Made by a program: the position numbers and the translations under genes
Shown here: positions 32,825 to 41,993 of the stretch, piece after piece
Numbering within the stretch: position 1 is the stretch's first letter
Layout of the letters: every line of letters starts with the position of its first letter
The notes under the pieces: generated by a model
What the model saw: only the letters and a program-made list of their open reading frames with translations
Database searches by the model: none
Told to the model about the DNA's origin: nothing
NCBI RefSeq assembly: GCF_001185345.1
Contig: NZ_KQ236744.1
Location: forward strand, 489,824-553,823
Origin: Dorea sp. D27
GTDB lineage: Bacteria; Bacillota; Clostridia; Lachnospirales; Lachnospiraceae
Reading direction: 5' to 3'
Length of the DNA stretch: 64,000 nucleotides

Positions 32825-33688
32825 ATGAAAGCAGAACGTAAAGAAACATGGATCCAAAACTGGTATAAGTTCGCAGCCGGTAAAGTATCTGTATTGGGGC
32901 TGGCAATCGTGCTGCTCATAGTATTACTTGCAATCTTTGCACCAGTGATTGCTCCATATCCCGAAGATGCGGGGCCGGTAGTAAAGTTTGAAGAGAGCTC
33001 TAAGCCGCCTAGCGCCGAGCATCTTATGGGGACGGATACCATGGGGCGGGATGTCTTTTCCAGACTGCTCATCAGCCTGAGGAGCAGCCTGCTCATGGGA
33101 GTCCTCGTGCTGGCGATTGCAGTACCGGTAGGCTTTGTCGTAGGTGTGCTGGCGGGATACTTTAAAGATACGTGGATAGAGACGATACTGATGCGGATCG
33201 TAGATATCTTCCTGTCGGTGCCTGCATTGGTACTGGCACTTGCAATTGCAGCAATCCTGGAACCGAATCTGAAGAATTCTATGATAGCAATTACGATTAT
33301 GTGGTGGCCCTGGTATGCGAGGCTGTCCTTTGGAGTGGCTTCGTCTCTGAGGACGGAAAACTACATCGTGTATGCGGAACTGACGGGTGCAAGGTTAAGC
33401 CATATCGTATTGAAAGAGTTCCTGCCTAACACCTTTGATCAGATTCTGACAAAAATGACGCTGGATATGGGATATGTCATATGCATGGGCGCGACATTAA
33501 GCTTCGTGGGCCTTGGGGAACAGCCGCCCACGCCGGCTCTTGGCAATATGATCAATGATGGCGTCAAATTCCTGCCGGATATGTGGTGGCTTGCAGTATT
33601 CCCGGCGGTGGCTATTATTGTCATCGTGTTAGGATTTAACCTTCTGGGGGATGGTGTCGGAAATATCTTTAACGTGGAGGGCAAATAG
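32825..33688 (+). CDS. ABC transporter permease, DppC type
   Basis: This 287-residue permease half has a cytoplasmic N-terminus, a first span (about 20-40) and the DppC hallmark HLMGTDTMGRDVFSRLL. The coupling loop is ENYIVYAELTGARLSHIVLKE and FVGLGEQPPTPALG is near the end. AGGAGGTG precedes the ATG. It pairs with the DppB-type protein to form the membrane channel. Its stop codon is immediately followed by the first ATPase gene. Confidence 0.93.
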   Translation: MKAERKETWIQNWYKFAAGKVSVLGLAIVLLIVLLAIFAPVIAPYPEDAGPVVKFEESSKPPSAEHLMGTDTMGRDVFSRLLISLRSSLLMGVLVLAIAVPVGFVVGVLAGYFKDTWIETILMRIVDIFLSVPALVLALAIAAILEPNLKNSMIAITIMWWPWYARLSFGVASSLRTENYIVYAELTGARLSHIVLKEFLPNTFDQILTKMTLDMGYVICMGATLSFVGLGEQPPTPALGNMINDGVKFLPDMWWLAVFPAVAIIVIVLGFNLLGDGVGNIFNVEGK

Positions 33689-34684
33689 ATGGAAGAAAAG
33701 ACGAACGTACTGGAAGTCAGAGATTTGTCCGTATCATATACTGTTGCAAATGTAAAAACCCACGTATTGGAAGGGGTAACATTCAGTGTGGAAAAGGGAA
33801 AAAGTGTAGGAATTGTCGGTGAATCCGGATGCGGAAAGACAACGACGCTACGGGCCATATTGAATGTGCTTCCCTCTAATGGAACGATAGAAAGCGGAGA
33901 GATACTCTATGATGGGAAGAACATACTCCAAATGCCCAAAGATGAACTGCAGGAATACAGGCAGAAGGGGGCCGGAATGATATTCCAGGATCCGTCAAGT
34001 GCCCTGAACCCGGTTATTTCCATTAAGAATCAGTTTCTGGAAGCATTGAAGTATGCGCACAATGAGCAGAAGGGCAAGAGGCTCACGAAAGCGGAGCTTC
34101 TTGAAAAGGCGGCAAAATCGCTGGAGACGGTATCGCTGGCAGATCCGAACCGGATCCTGAACAGCTATCCGTTTCAACTGTCCGGGGGCATGCGCCAGAG
34201 AGTCTGTATTGCCATGACAATGGCAGCGGAACGGCAGCTCCTTCTGGCAGACGAACCGGGTACCGCGCTGGACGTGACGATACAGGACCAGATACTAAGA
34301 CTGATCAAGAGCCTCGTCGAGTCGGGAGAACTGTCGGTCGTAATGGTAACCCACTCCCTTGGCGTAATCAGGCAGGTTACAACGACAGTCAATATCATGT
34401 ATGCAGGTACGATTGTTGAGGGCGGTGAGACAAAGCAGGTATTTGAGAGCCCGCGGCATCCGTATACGCAGGCGTTGATAGACTGTCTGCCTAAGCTTAC
34501 CGGCAGTGGTATTGCGAAAGGAATCCCCGGGCGGATACCAGATTACAGCAATCCGCCGAAAGGCTGCCGCTTTGCACCCCGCTGCCCATATGCTGCTGAA
34601 AAGTGCATAAGCGAAAAACCAGCAAGACATGAGATCGGCGCAGAACACTGGGTAGCATGCTTTCAAGCGGAGGAGGGGCGATAA
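33689..34684 (+). CDS. ABC transporter ATPase, DppD type
   Basis: This 331-residue ATPase has an intact Walker A GESGCGKTT (about 45-53), signature LSGGMRQRV and Walker B LLLADEPGTALD, then the His in VTHSLG. The C-terminal extension has the oligopeptide-transporter cysteine motif CRFAPRCPYAAEKC, typical of DppD/OppD. Walker B is followed by PGT where PT is usual, a small deviation. Its stop overlaps the start of the partner ATPase by one base (TAATG). Confidence 0.92.
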   Translation: MEEKTNVLEVRDLSVSYTVANVKTHVLEGVTFSVEKGKSVGIVGESGCGKTTTLRAILNVLPSNGTIESGEILYDGKNILQMPKDELQEYRQKGAGMIFQDPSSALNPVISIKNQFLEALKYAHNEQKGKRLTKAELLEKAAKSLETVSLADPNRILNSYPFQLSGGMRQRVCIAMTMAAERQLLLADEPGTALDVTIQDQILRLIKSLVESGELSVVMVTHSLGVIRQVTTTVNIMYAGTIVEGGETKQVFESPRHPYTQALIDCLPKLTGSGIAKGIPGRIPDYSNPPKGCRFAPRCPYAAEKCISEKPARHEIGAEHWVACFQAEEGR

Positions 34685-35682
34685 TGTCGGAAAAAATATT
34701 AGAGATAAGAGATTTGAAAAAATATTTTCCTCTGGGGAACGGACAGACGGTAAAGGCCGTTGACGGTGTCAGCATGGACCTGTATAAAGGCGAGACTCTG
34801 GGCCTGGTGGGCGAGTCGGGGTGTGGGAAAAGCACCATTGCCTATACGGTGGTCGGAATGTACGGCGCGACAGAAGGAGAAGTGCGTTATAAAGGGACGG
34901 ACCTTGCAAGAAAGGGATATAAGCGGACGCTGCGGCAGAAAGGAGAGATTCAGATCGTATTTCAGGATCCGGGCTCTTCGCTGAATTCCCGCCGGACCAT
35001 TGAAAAAAGTATGCAGGTTCCGCTGGACATCCATGACAAGATGTCCAAGGAAAAGAAACAGGAGCGGATTGAAAGCCTCCTGGAGGAGGTAGGGCTTCCG
35101 AGAGAATATAAAAACAAGATGCCCCGCAATATCGGCGGCGGGGAGAGACAGCTCGTGTCCGTGGCAAGGGCGCTGGCCACCAACCCGGAACTGATTATCC
35201 TGGATGAACCGACATCTGCTCTGGACGTATCGGTACAGGCAAAGGTTATCAATACTCTTATTGAGCTGCAGAAGGAGCTGGAGCTATCGTATCTTTTTAT
35301 CACCCATGACCTGAGCCTGATGCGGAATGTGGCAACCCGCGTAGCAATCTTGTATCTGGGCAGGCTCTGTGAACTTGCTCCGACAAAAGAGTTTTTTGAC
35401 GCGCCGCTGCACCCCTATACGCAGATGCTTTTGTCCTCGATTCCGGTTGCGACGGAAGAAGAGGAGGCCATGAAGCCGGAGCAGATTACTTCACAGGGGG
35501 AGATTCCGTCTCCGGTCAATGCTCCAAAGGGGTGTACATTTCACACTAGATGTCGTGACTGTATGGATATCTGCAAGAAAGAGGCACCGACAATGGCTGA
35601 AATCGGACCGGAGCATTATGTATGCTGCCATAAGTTTGCAAAACAGGATGTGGCGGAACATGAGGAGGAGGGGGAAAAGTGA
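34684..35682 (+). CDS. ABC transporter ATPase, DppF type
   Basis: This 332-residue partner ATPase has Walker A GESGCGKST, Walker B LIILDEPTSALD and the His in FITHDLS, so it should hydrolyse ATP. The signature is NIGGGERQLVSVARAL, with the usual LSGGQ altered to IGGGE; such deviations occur in heterodimeric transporters. The C-terminus has the paired-cysteine motif CTFHTRCRDCMDIC. The start ATG overlaps the DppD-type stop. It ends where the first NicX-like gene starts (GTGA overlap), tying transport to the enzymes. Confidence 0.9.
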   Translation: MSEKILEIRDLKKYFPLGNGQTVKAVDGVSMDLYKGETLGLVGESGCGKSTIAYTVVGMYGATEGEVRYKGTDLARKGYKRTLRQKGEIQIVFQDPGSSLNSRRTIEKSMQVPLDIHDKMSKEKKQERIESLLEEVGLPREYKNKMPRNIGGGERQLVSVARALATNPELIILDEPTSALDVSVQAKVINTLIELQKELELSYLFITHDLSLMRNVATRVAILYLGRLCELAPTKEFFDAPLHPYTQMLLSSIPVATEEEEAMKPEQITSQGEIPSPVNAPKGCTFHTRCRDCMDICKKEAPTMAEIGPEHYVCCHKFAKQDVAEHEEEGEK

Positions 35683-36728
35683 TAGGACGTGATTTGCAGT
35701 TTGCAGCAGAAGTGCTGGTCAGGGATCTGCTCCAGACGCAAAAGGATGAGATAGTCGCAATTACTGCAGATACGGCGGCAGACACATCTGTCATCGAGGC
35801 GGTCGGACGGGCCGCGGCCATGGCGGGGGCGAAGCCGTTGGCCGTTCTGATGCCTGTACCGTCCGGTGTAAGTCTTGCCGCGGATAAGGATATCCAGGTT
35901 GAGGGCTTGAGCCGGCTGCTTGCCCATGCAGACATCTGGATTGAGCTGAATGTGAAATGGCTCTTATATTCCACCCCTTTCTACGAAGCAAAAAAAGCGA
36001 ATCCGAAGCTCCGCCATATGTGCCTGACCGGGACGACCGCGGACACCCTGATCCGCTGTGTCGGCAATGTCAATTATCCTGCTATGCGCAAATTTACTGT
36101 AATTCTGCGGGATAAGATCGCGCATGCAGAGAGGGTACGTATGGTGTCTCAGGAGGGGGATATTCTTACTTTTGAAAATGTACCGGGAAGGCCCATATCT
36201 TGCAAACTTGGAGATGCCAGCGTTCCGGGGACTCATCTGTATATGGGACAGATTGGATGGACGCCGGAGATTGAAAGTGTGAACGGAGTCATTTGCCTGG
36301 ACGGCTCCGTGGCTCCTGACATCGGTGTGATTGCGACACCGGTAAAGATCAGAGTGGAGCAGGGCTGTATCCGTTCGATTGCCGGCGGGGAAGAGGCGAA
36401 AAAGTATGAAGCGTGGCTGAAAAGCTTTGGACATCCGCAGATGCTTCGGGTGTCACACGCCGGAATCGGCTTCCACCCGGGTGCGGGCGTGATTGGCGAT
36501 ATTCTTCTGGATCAGCGGGTATGGGGTTCTACAACATGGGGATTCGGGAGCATTGGTGCCGGCATGCTGCCGCCGGAGGGCGTGTATGCGCCGTCCCACT
36601 CAGACGCGGTTTCCTTACATACGGATATCTATCTGGACGATAAGGCGCTGTGGATGCATGGGACGCTCGTAGATGAGGATCTGAAGGAGCTGTCAGGCAG
36701 ACTGACATGTGCAGGACAGGAGGTATGA
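35679..36728 (+). CDS. NicX / M29-aminopeptidase-like metalloenzyme, paralogue 1
   Basis: This 349-residue protein belongs to the fold shared by M29 leucyl aminopeptidases and NicX, the 2,5-dihydroxypyridine dioxygenase. The C-terminal half aligns with NicX as I recall it: VNGVICLDGSVAP, VEQGCIRSIAGGEEA, VSHAGIGFHPGA with His260, and SHSD followed by DIYLDD with His307 and Asp309. These match the position of NicX's Fe ligands. The start is GTG at 35679, overlapping the ATPase stop, after a GAGGAGGAGG tract. Two paralogues follow at 36733 and 40153. In an anaerobe an oxygenase is unlikely; a metal-dependent hydrolase acting on the imported compound is my inference. Confidence 0.8.
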   Translation: MIGRDLQFAAEVLVRDLLQTQKDEIVAITADTAADTSVIEAVGRAAAMAGAKPLAVLMPVPSGVSLAADKDIQVEGLSRLLAHADIWIELNVKWLLYSTPFYEAKKANPKLRHMCLTGTTADTLIRCVGNVNYPAMRKFTVILRDKIAHAERVRMVSQEGDILTFENVPGRPISCKLGDASVPGTHLYMGQIGWTPEIESVNGVICLDGSVAPDIGVIATPVKIRVEQGCIRSIAGGEEAKKYEAWLKSFGHPQMLRVSHAGIGFHPGAGVIGDILLDQRVWGSTTWGFGSIGAGMLPPEGVYAPSHSDAVSLHTDIYLDDKALWMHGTLVDEDLKELSGRLTCAGQEV

Positions 36729-36732
36729 TATC

Positions 36733-37779
36733 ATGGGAGATTTTTTATATGAATTTGAAATGGGAAAGGCCGCAGACGTTATCGTAAAAGAGCTGTTTAA
36801 AGTAAAGCCCGGTGAAAACTTTGTGATTACAGCGGACACGAAGAGTGATGAACGTGTCGTGAACGCTACCGCGCGCGCCGTGTATGCAGCCGGGGCAAAG
36901 CCGATGGTTATCTGGACGGCGACTCCGCCGGGACCAGGAAAACAGGTGGATGGTTTTCTGCCGTCCGCGGCCATTAAAGCTGCGCTGCTGGAAGCGGACT
37001 GCTGGATAGAGTACAACGCGATGTACTTCTTATATTCCACCACGTATGAAGAAGTGGCGCACACGAATAAAAAACTGCGGTTCTTATGCCTTCCGGGGAT
37101 GTATGTGGACGTGTTTATCCGTTTGTTTGCCCATACAGACCATGCGGCCCTTCGGGATCTTCTGCACGCGGTGCGGGATAAGATACGCGCGGCGAAACAC
37201 GTTCGGCTTACCAGTACGGCAGGCGAAGATATATCATTTGACAACCATCCTGATTACCCTATCAATGCACGGGACGGCTATGCGGATGTGCCGGGTACCC
37301 ATATGCTGGCAGGCATGATTTCATGGACGCCGGATCTGGATACGGTGAACGGCGTCATTGCCATAGACGGTTCCCTGGTGCCACAGTTCGGGGTACTGAG
37401 CGAACCGGTGAAGATCTATATGAAGTCCGGGGTGATCGATCATGTGGAAGGCGGCGCCACTGCCAGACAGTGGGAGAAATATATGAGGGACTTCCATCAT
37501 CCACAGATGCTGAGGCCCGCGCATGTCTGTGTCGGCTTCCACCCAAATGCGAAACTGACCGGGCAGCTTGGTGAGGATGAACGCATCTTCGGAGGTTCCC
37601 AGTGGGGCTTCGGGGCAATCGGCAGCTTCCTCATGCCGCCGGACGGGATTCCCGCACCGTCCCATATCGATGCAACCTGCCTGAGCGTATCCATCTATCT
37701 GGATGGCTCTGCAATCACCAGGGACGGGAAAATCGTCGACGATGAGTTGAAAGCATATGCGGCCAGACTGGGCAGATAA
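36733..37779 (+). CDS. NicX / M29-aminopeptidase-like metalloenzyme, paralogue 2
   Basis: This 348-residue paralogue of the preceding protein keeps the putative metal ligands His264 (RPAHVCVGFHP) and His311/Asp313 (PSHIDA), plus PDLDTVNGVIAIDGS and the VEGGATARQWEKY segment. The N-terminal half has ITADTKSDERVVNATARA, also similar to paralogue 3 (TYDTCVDERVV). AGGAGG lies nine bases before the ATG. The genes are four bases apart, so the two may form a hetero-oligomer or act in sequence. Biochemical activity unknown. Confidence 0.8.
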   Translation: MGDFLYEFEMGKAADVIVKELFKVKPGENFVITADTKSDERVVNATARAVYAAGAKPMVIWTATPPGPGKQVDGFLPSAAIKAALLEADCWIEYNAMYFLYSTTYEEVAHTNKKLRFLCLPGMYVDVFIRLFAHTDHAALRDLLHAVRDKIRAAKHVRLTSTAGEDISFDNHPDYPINARDGYADVPGTHMLAGMISWTPDLDTVNGVIAIDGSLVPQFGVLSEPVKIYMKSGVIDHVEGGATARQWEKYMRDFHHPQMLRPAHVCVGFHPNAKLTGQLGEDERIFGGSQWGFGAIGSFLMPPDGIPAPSHIDATCLSVSIYLDGSAITRDGKIVDDELKAYAARLGR

Positions 37780-37795
37780 AGAAAGAGGGGATACC

Positions 37796-39223
37796 GTGGA
37801 GCACATATTAAATAACCTGATAGACGAGTATCAGAAGGAGATTGTGAAGACAACCCAGAGGCTTATTGCACATCCGAGCCTTTATGAGGAAGGAAGGGAA
37901 GGTGCGCCGTTTGGAGCGCCCATCGAAGCCGCGCTGGAAGAAGTGCTGAAGGTGGCGGAGGAGCTTGGCTTCGATACGGTGAACCATGAAGGATATGCTG
38001 GCACGGCCAGATGGGGACAGGGAGGGAAGCAGATCGGCATACTGACCCATATTGATGTTGTGCCGCCCGGAGACGGATGGTCCTACCCGCCCTTCGAGGG
38101 GACCATTGACAACGGCAGGCTGTATGGAAGGGGGTCGCTGGACGATAAGGGACCTATGGTGGCAGCTCTTTTTGCCATGAAGGTGGTAAAAGAAAGCGGG
38201 CTTCCGGTAAAAAACCATGTGTGCCATATAATCGGTACGGACGAAGAGAGCGGCTTTATGCGTGGCCTGAAATATTATCTTAAAAAAGAAGAAGCTCCCT
38301 GGGGCGGGTTCTCACCGGACGGAGAATTCCCCGTTATCCATGCGGAAAAGGGAATCCTCCGGTTTTACGTATCCGAGACGTGGGAAAAGCCGGAGGAGGC
38401 TTCCGGCATGATGCTGCAAGAAGTCCGGGGCGGAACGAAGGTCAATGTAGTTCCGGGCTATGCATATGCAATCGTTGGCGGGGCGGAAGATGCAGGCGGG
38501 ATACTGCGGGAGTCGAGAGAAAGCTATACAAAAAAGGATAAAATATCTATTTCTGAGCATATATCTTCCTCAGGGCAGGGAAGGGGCTGGAAAATAGAAG
38601 CGAAGGGGCAGGGCGGGCATTCATCACAGCCGTGGAATGGTGAGAACGCAATCCAGATACTGCTGGAATTTCTGCACATGCTTCCGCTGTATGAGGAGGG
38701 AAAGAGCCGGTTTGCCAGCAAGATAGAAGAGCTGTTTGGCGACGGCTACCGGGGCGAGCGCCTCGGCGTTGCATGTGAGGATAAGCTGTCCGGCATTCTC
38801 ACGCTTTCCCTGGGTGTGCTGGAAGTAGGAGAAGACTCTGGAAAGGCGACGGTGGAAATCCGTTATCCGATCCATGCTTCAGAGGAAGTGATTCTAAAGA
38901 CGTTACGGGTGGCCTGTGCGCAGCAGAAGGTGGAACTGGATATCTATCAGGACAAAAAGCACATTTATATGCCCGTGCAGGCGCCTTTGATACAGACGCT
39001 GCTGCATGTATACCAGGAGACTGCCAAACAGGCGGATGGGCCCGTCGTGATCGGCGGAGGCACCTACTGCAGGGCAGCGGAGAACTTCGCGGCTTATGGT
39101 CCTGTATTTCCAGGACAGAGGGAGCTGGCGCATGAGCCGGACGAGTACATCTGCGTGGACGACCTCATATTGTCAGCGAAGATCTATGCACAGGCATTAT
39201 ATACACTTTTAAACATTTCCTGA
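37796..39223 (+). CDS. M20-family dipeptidase (PepV/Sapep type)
   Basis: This 475-residue zinc peptidase would cleave a dipeptide or N-acyl amino acid in the cytoplasm. Dizinc motifs are THIDVVPPGDGW (His and Asp), GRGSLDDKGP (bridging Asp), GTDEESG (catalytic and ligand Glu) and SPDGEFPVIHAEKG. A lid domain (about 200-330) is present, as in PepV. The start is taken as GTG at 37796, after AGAGGGG; a longer frame would overlap the previous gene. It sits mid-operon between NicX-like paralogues, fitting a route that hydrolyses an imported conjugate. Confidence 0.88.
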   Translation: MEHILNNLIDEYQKEIVKTTQRLIAHPSLYEEGREGAPFGAPIEAALEEVLKVAEELGFDTVNHEGYAGTARWGQGGKQIGILTHIDVVPPGDGWSYPPFEGTIDNGRLYGRGSLDDKGPMVAALFAMKVVKESGLPVKNHVCHIIGTDEESGFMRGLKYYLKKEEAPWGGFSPDGEFPVIHAEKGILRFYVSETWEKPEEASGMMLQEVRGGTKVNVVPGYAYAIVGGAEDAGGILRESRESYTKKDKISISEHISSSGQGRGWKIEAKGQGGHSSQPWNGENAIQILLEFLHMLPLYEEGKSRFASKIEELFGDGYRGERLGVACEDKLSGILTLSLGVLEVGEDSGKATVEIRYPIHASEEVILKTLRVACAQQKVELDIYQDKKHIYMPVQAPLIQTLLHVYQETAKQADGPVVIGGGTYCRAAENFAAYGPVFPGQRELAHEPDEYICVDDLILSAKIYAQALYTLLNIS

Positions 39224-39233
39224 CAGGAAGAAT

Positions 39234-40079
39234 ATGAAAAAGGAGCGGATGGCGTTGTTGAAGATAGGGTTGGTGCAGCTGTCGGTCACAGAAGGCAAAA
39301 TAGAGCAGAACTGCGCACATATCAGGGAACTTGCTTCGGCCTATGCAAAGAGGGAGGTTGATGTGTTGTGTTTCCCGGAACTCTGTATAAGCGGGTATGA
39401 TTTTTACAGGGCAGAACATTCCCAAGATGAGAAGCTGTTTTTTTCTGCGCTGGCAAAGGAATGTAATACTGCGATTCTGGCCGGTATCTGCATAAAAGAG
39501 GATAATACGTATTATGACGCGGCATGTATGTGGGATGAGACGGGAAGGCTTCTGGGCACGTATAAAAAGATACATCTTTGGGATAAGGAATGTGGGTTTT
39601 TCACCCGTGGGGAGGAACTGATTCTGATTCCTTACAGAGGATGGAAGATTGGCGTGCTCATATGTGCGGATATGCGCTTTTTTGAGATATCCACGCCACT
39701 GGCCAATATGGGGGCAGACGTGATCGTCTATCCGAGCGCCTGGATTGACGGCTGGAAAGATTTACTACATCTTTGCGCGCGGATGCGGGCGGCGGAGAAT
39801 CAGATCTATGCCGTCGCGCTGAACCGTGCCTCCGGGGACGTAAGGTATTGCGGCGGCACGGCTGTAATGGGACCGGCGGGAAACGTGTTATGTGCGATTG
39901 AGGATGACAGAGAAGGATATGTGGAATTGCAGCTGTCCAAGCAGGAAATCCAGAACGTCAGAGACAGGCTGGAATGGGACGGTATGAAGCTGCCCCACAT
40001 ATATCAAAAATATGAAACTTATAGATATGCGGATAAGAATCTGGAACATTATAGCCTTCTTACAGCGAAGCCGCTGTAA
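39234..40079 (+). CDS. Carbon-nitrogen hydrolase (nitrilase superfamily)
   Basis: This 281-residue amidohydrolase has the full nitrilase-fold triad: Glu49 (FPELCISG), Lys112 (YKKIHL) and Cys144 (LICADMRF). Members cleave amides, N-carbamoyl groups or nitriles, releasing ammonia. Start codon choice is open: ATG 39234 is used here, with ATG 39249 possible. It lies between the M20 peptidase and NicX-like paralogue 3. With the racemase at the operon end, it would fit breakdown of a carbamoylated, hydantoin-like or amidated amino acid. The substrate cannot be read from sequence. Confidence 0.87.
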   Translation: MKKERMALLKIGLVQLSVTEGKIEQNCAHIRELASAYAKREVDVLCFPELCISGYDFYRAEHSQDEKLFFSALAKECNTAILAGICIKEDNTYYDAACMWDETGRLLGTYKKIHLWDKECGFFTRGEELILIPYRGWKIGVLICADMRFFEISTPLANMGADVIVYPSAWIDGWKDLLHLCARMRAAENQIYAVALNRASGDVRYCGGTAVMGPAGNVLCAIEDDREGYVELQLSKQEIQNVRDRLEWDGMKLPHIYQKYETYRYADKNLEHYSLLTAKPL

Positions 40080-40152
40080 GGGCAGTGTGAAGTCAGCCGC
40101 CGACGTTTTATCGTCTGCGGGTATCCGCTTTGAAAAAGCAGGAGGATATAAT

Positions 40153-41220
40153 ATGGAGTGGAATCTTGGAGTTGAAATGCGTAAGGAATATCGAAGGATG
40201 GAGCTTGCCAGGGCGGCGATGAAACTGGTACGGGATATCATGCTCTGCAAACCGGGTGAAAATCTTGTGATTACATATGATACCTGTGTGGATGAGAGAG
40301 TGGTCCACGCGTTGACAGAGGCGGCTTATACGATAGAAACAGTCCCTACGGTCGTCTATTATCCGACGGCAGAAGGATTTTATGCAGATCCTCCGCAGCC
40401 TGTTGCCGATGCCATCGCAGCAGCGGATGTATGGATCGAGCTGACCTATGCATCTATCATGCACGGGCCGGCTTACCGCAGGGCGGTGGACGACAATGGC
40501 GCGCGGTACATCTGTGCAACCGGGCTCGATACGGAGATGCTGGTAAATTGCATCGGCAAAGTGAATGTCGACAAGGTGATTGAACTGGGCGAGTATTTCA
40601 AATACCGGCTGGAGAGAGCGCAGGAGATCCATCTGCTCTCGAAAGAAGGCATGGATCTTCGAGGCAGCATGGGTGGGCGCAAGGTGCGCCACTCTGGAAT
40701 CAAAGCGACAGAGAAAGGGTATCCGGTCATGCTCACCGGCCAGACAAGCTGGTGTCCGGTGGAGGAATCTATCGAGGGAAGGCTCGTATTTGACGGGGCC
40801 GTATTTCCGCCGGATACGCTGGGTGTCCTGAGAGAGAAGATCTGCATCGACTTCAAAGAAGGACGTGTCGTGGACGTGACAGGAGGAGCGGAGGCAGAAA
40901 TATATAAGAACTGGCTGTACTCTTTTGATGATCCGAATATGCTCCGCCTTGCACATTACTCGCAGGGATTTAATCCAGGAGTAAGGAAGGTGACGGGGCG
41001 TATCGTAGAGGATGAAAGGGTATTCGGCTGTATGGAATTTGGAATCGGAAGCCAGGGTATCAAGATTGGCGGCGCACACTGGAGTGCTGCTTCACATTCG
41101 GATGGAACGGTTTTGCGCCCTACTATTATCCTGGATGGTGAAAAACTTGAGGAAGACGGCGTGTTTGTAGATGCTGCTGCTAAGAAGCTCTGCGCGGAAC
41201 TGGGAATCGCAGGATACTAG
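40153..41220 (+). CDS. NicX / M29-aminopeptidase-like metalloenzyme, paralogue 3
   Basis: This 355-residue protein is the third and most diverged paralogue. The putative ligands are retained: His268 (RLAHYSQGFNPG) and His315/Asp317 (ASHSDG), followed by TIILDGEKL. GRLVFDGAVFPPDTLG and VVDVTGGAEAEIYKNWL correspond to NicX-like blocks. GGAGG lies seven bases before the ATG at 40153; an upstream extension would overlap the nitrilase gene out of frame. Keeping the ligands in all three copies argues that all are active. Function unknown. Confidence 0.8.
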   Translation: MEWNLGVEMRKEYRRMELARAAMKLVRDIMLCKPGENLVITYDTCVDERVVHALTEAAYTIETVPTVVYYPTAEGFYADPPQPVADAIAAADVWIELTYASIMHGPAYRRAVDDNGARYICATGLDTEMLVNCIGKVNVDKVIELGEYFKYRLERAQEIHLLSKEGMDLRGSMGGRKVRHSGIKATEKGYPVMLTGQTSWCPVEESIEGRLVFDGAVFPPDTLGVLREKICIDFKEGRVVDVTGGAEAEIYKNWLYSFDDPNMLRLAHYSQGFNPGVRKVTGRIVEDERVFGCMEFGIGSQGIKIGGAHWSAASHSDGTVLRPTIILDGEKLEEDGVFVDAAAKKLCAELGIAGY

Positions 41221-41240
41221 CATACAGGTGAGGAGTACAT

Positions 41241-41987
41241 ATGGGGAAAAGGCGGATTTTATTTTTAAAAGCAGTTGCTTACAGTGATTTAAACCCGATG
41301 ATTCAATCTTATCTGGACAGATATCGGAACGAGAACACGGAACTCGAAGTGCGGAGCCTCAAAACAGGCCCGAAGCATTTGGAATACCAGTATTATCAGG
41401 CCATCGCAGGGGACGGCATTTTAAAAGAAGTGAAAAGGGCAGAGAAGGATGGGTTCGATGCGGTAATCATCAGCTGCTTTGACGATCCGTTTTTATACCC
41501 GTCCCGGGAGATCAGCCAGAAGATAGTTGTTACGGCGCCCGGCGAAGCCAGCATGCACCTGGCCGCTGTGCTTGGGAACCAGTTTTCTGTCATAGTGGGA
41601 AGAGACAAATGGATTCCCCAGATGAAGGAGAACGTGCACAGATACGGGCTGGAAAGTAAACTTGCATCCTTCCGGAGCCTTGGCATGGGGGTGCTGGATT
41701 TCCACGAGAATGAAGAAGAGACTGTCAGGCGGATGAAACGGGAGATACGCTCGGCAATTGAAACAGACCGGGCGGAAGTCATAATCCTTGGCTGCAGCAT
41801 GCAGTTCGGCTTCTATGAAGAATTACAGAAAGAGTTCCAGGTACCAGTCATAGATTCTATGGTTGCAAGCCTGAAACATACAGAATACCTGCTGGAAGTC
41901 CAGGAACGGACAGGCTGGCGCTTCAGCAGGCAGGGATTGTATGAGCGGCCGCCCGAGGAAGAGATGGAAGAATGGGGGATAAATTAG
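41241..41987 (+). CDS. Asp/Glu/hydantoin racemase family protein
   Basis: This 248-residue protein has the two-cysteine racemase pattern: Cys79 (AVIISCFDDP) and Cys185 (IILGCSMQFG) in the two pseudo-symmetric halves. It would act as a cofactor-independent racemase or as a related arylmalonate-type enzyme. GTGAGGAG precedes the ATG. It is the last gene of the eleven-gene operon, just before palindrome R2. A racemase supports a D-amino-acid-containing or hydantoin-type substrate. Confidence 0.83.
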   Translation: MGKRRILFLKAVAYSDLNPMIQSYLDRYRNENTELEVRSLKTGPKHLEYQYYQAIAGDGILKEVKRAEKDGFDAVIISCFDDPFLYPSREISQKIVVTAPGEASMHLAAVLGNQFSVIVGRDKWIPQMKENVHRYGLESKLASFRSLGMGVLDFHENEEETVRRMKREIRSAIETDRAEVIILGCSMQFGFYEELQKEFQVPVIDSMVASLKHTEYLLEVQERTGWRFSRQGLYERPPEEEMEEWGIN

Positions 41988-41993
41988 GAACGC

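Noticed and set aside
35679-41220. Nicotinate/2,5-dihydroxypyridine degradation from the NicX-like genes
   Set aside because: No hydroxylase, NicD or NicF-type partner genes are present and the host looks anaerobic, so a true ring dioxygenase pathway is unlikely.
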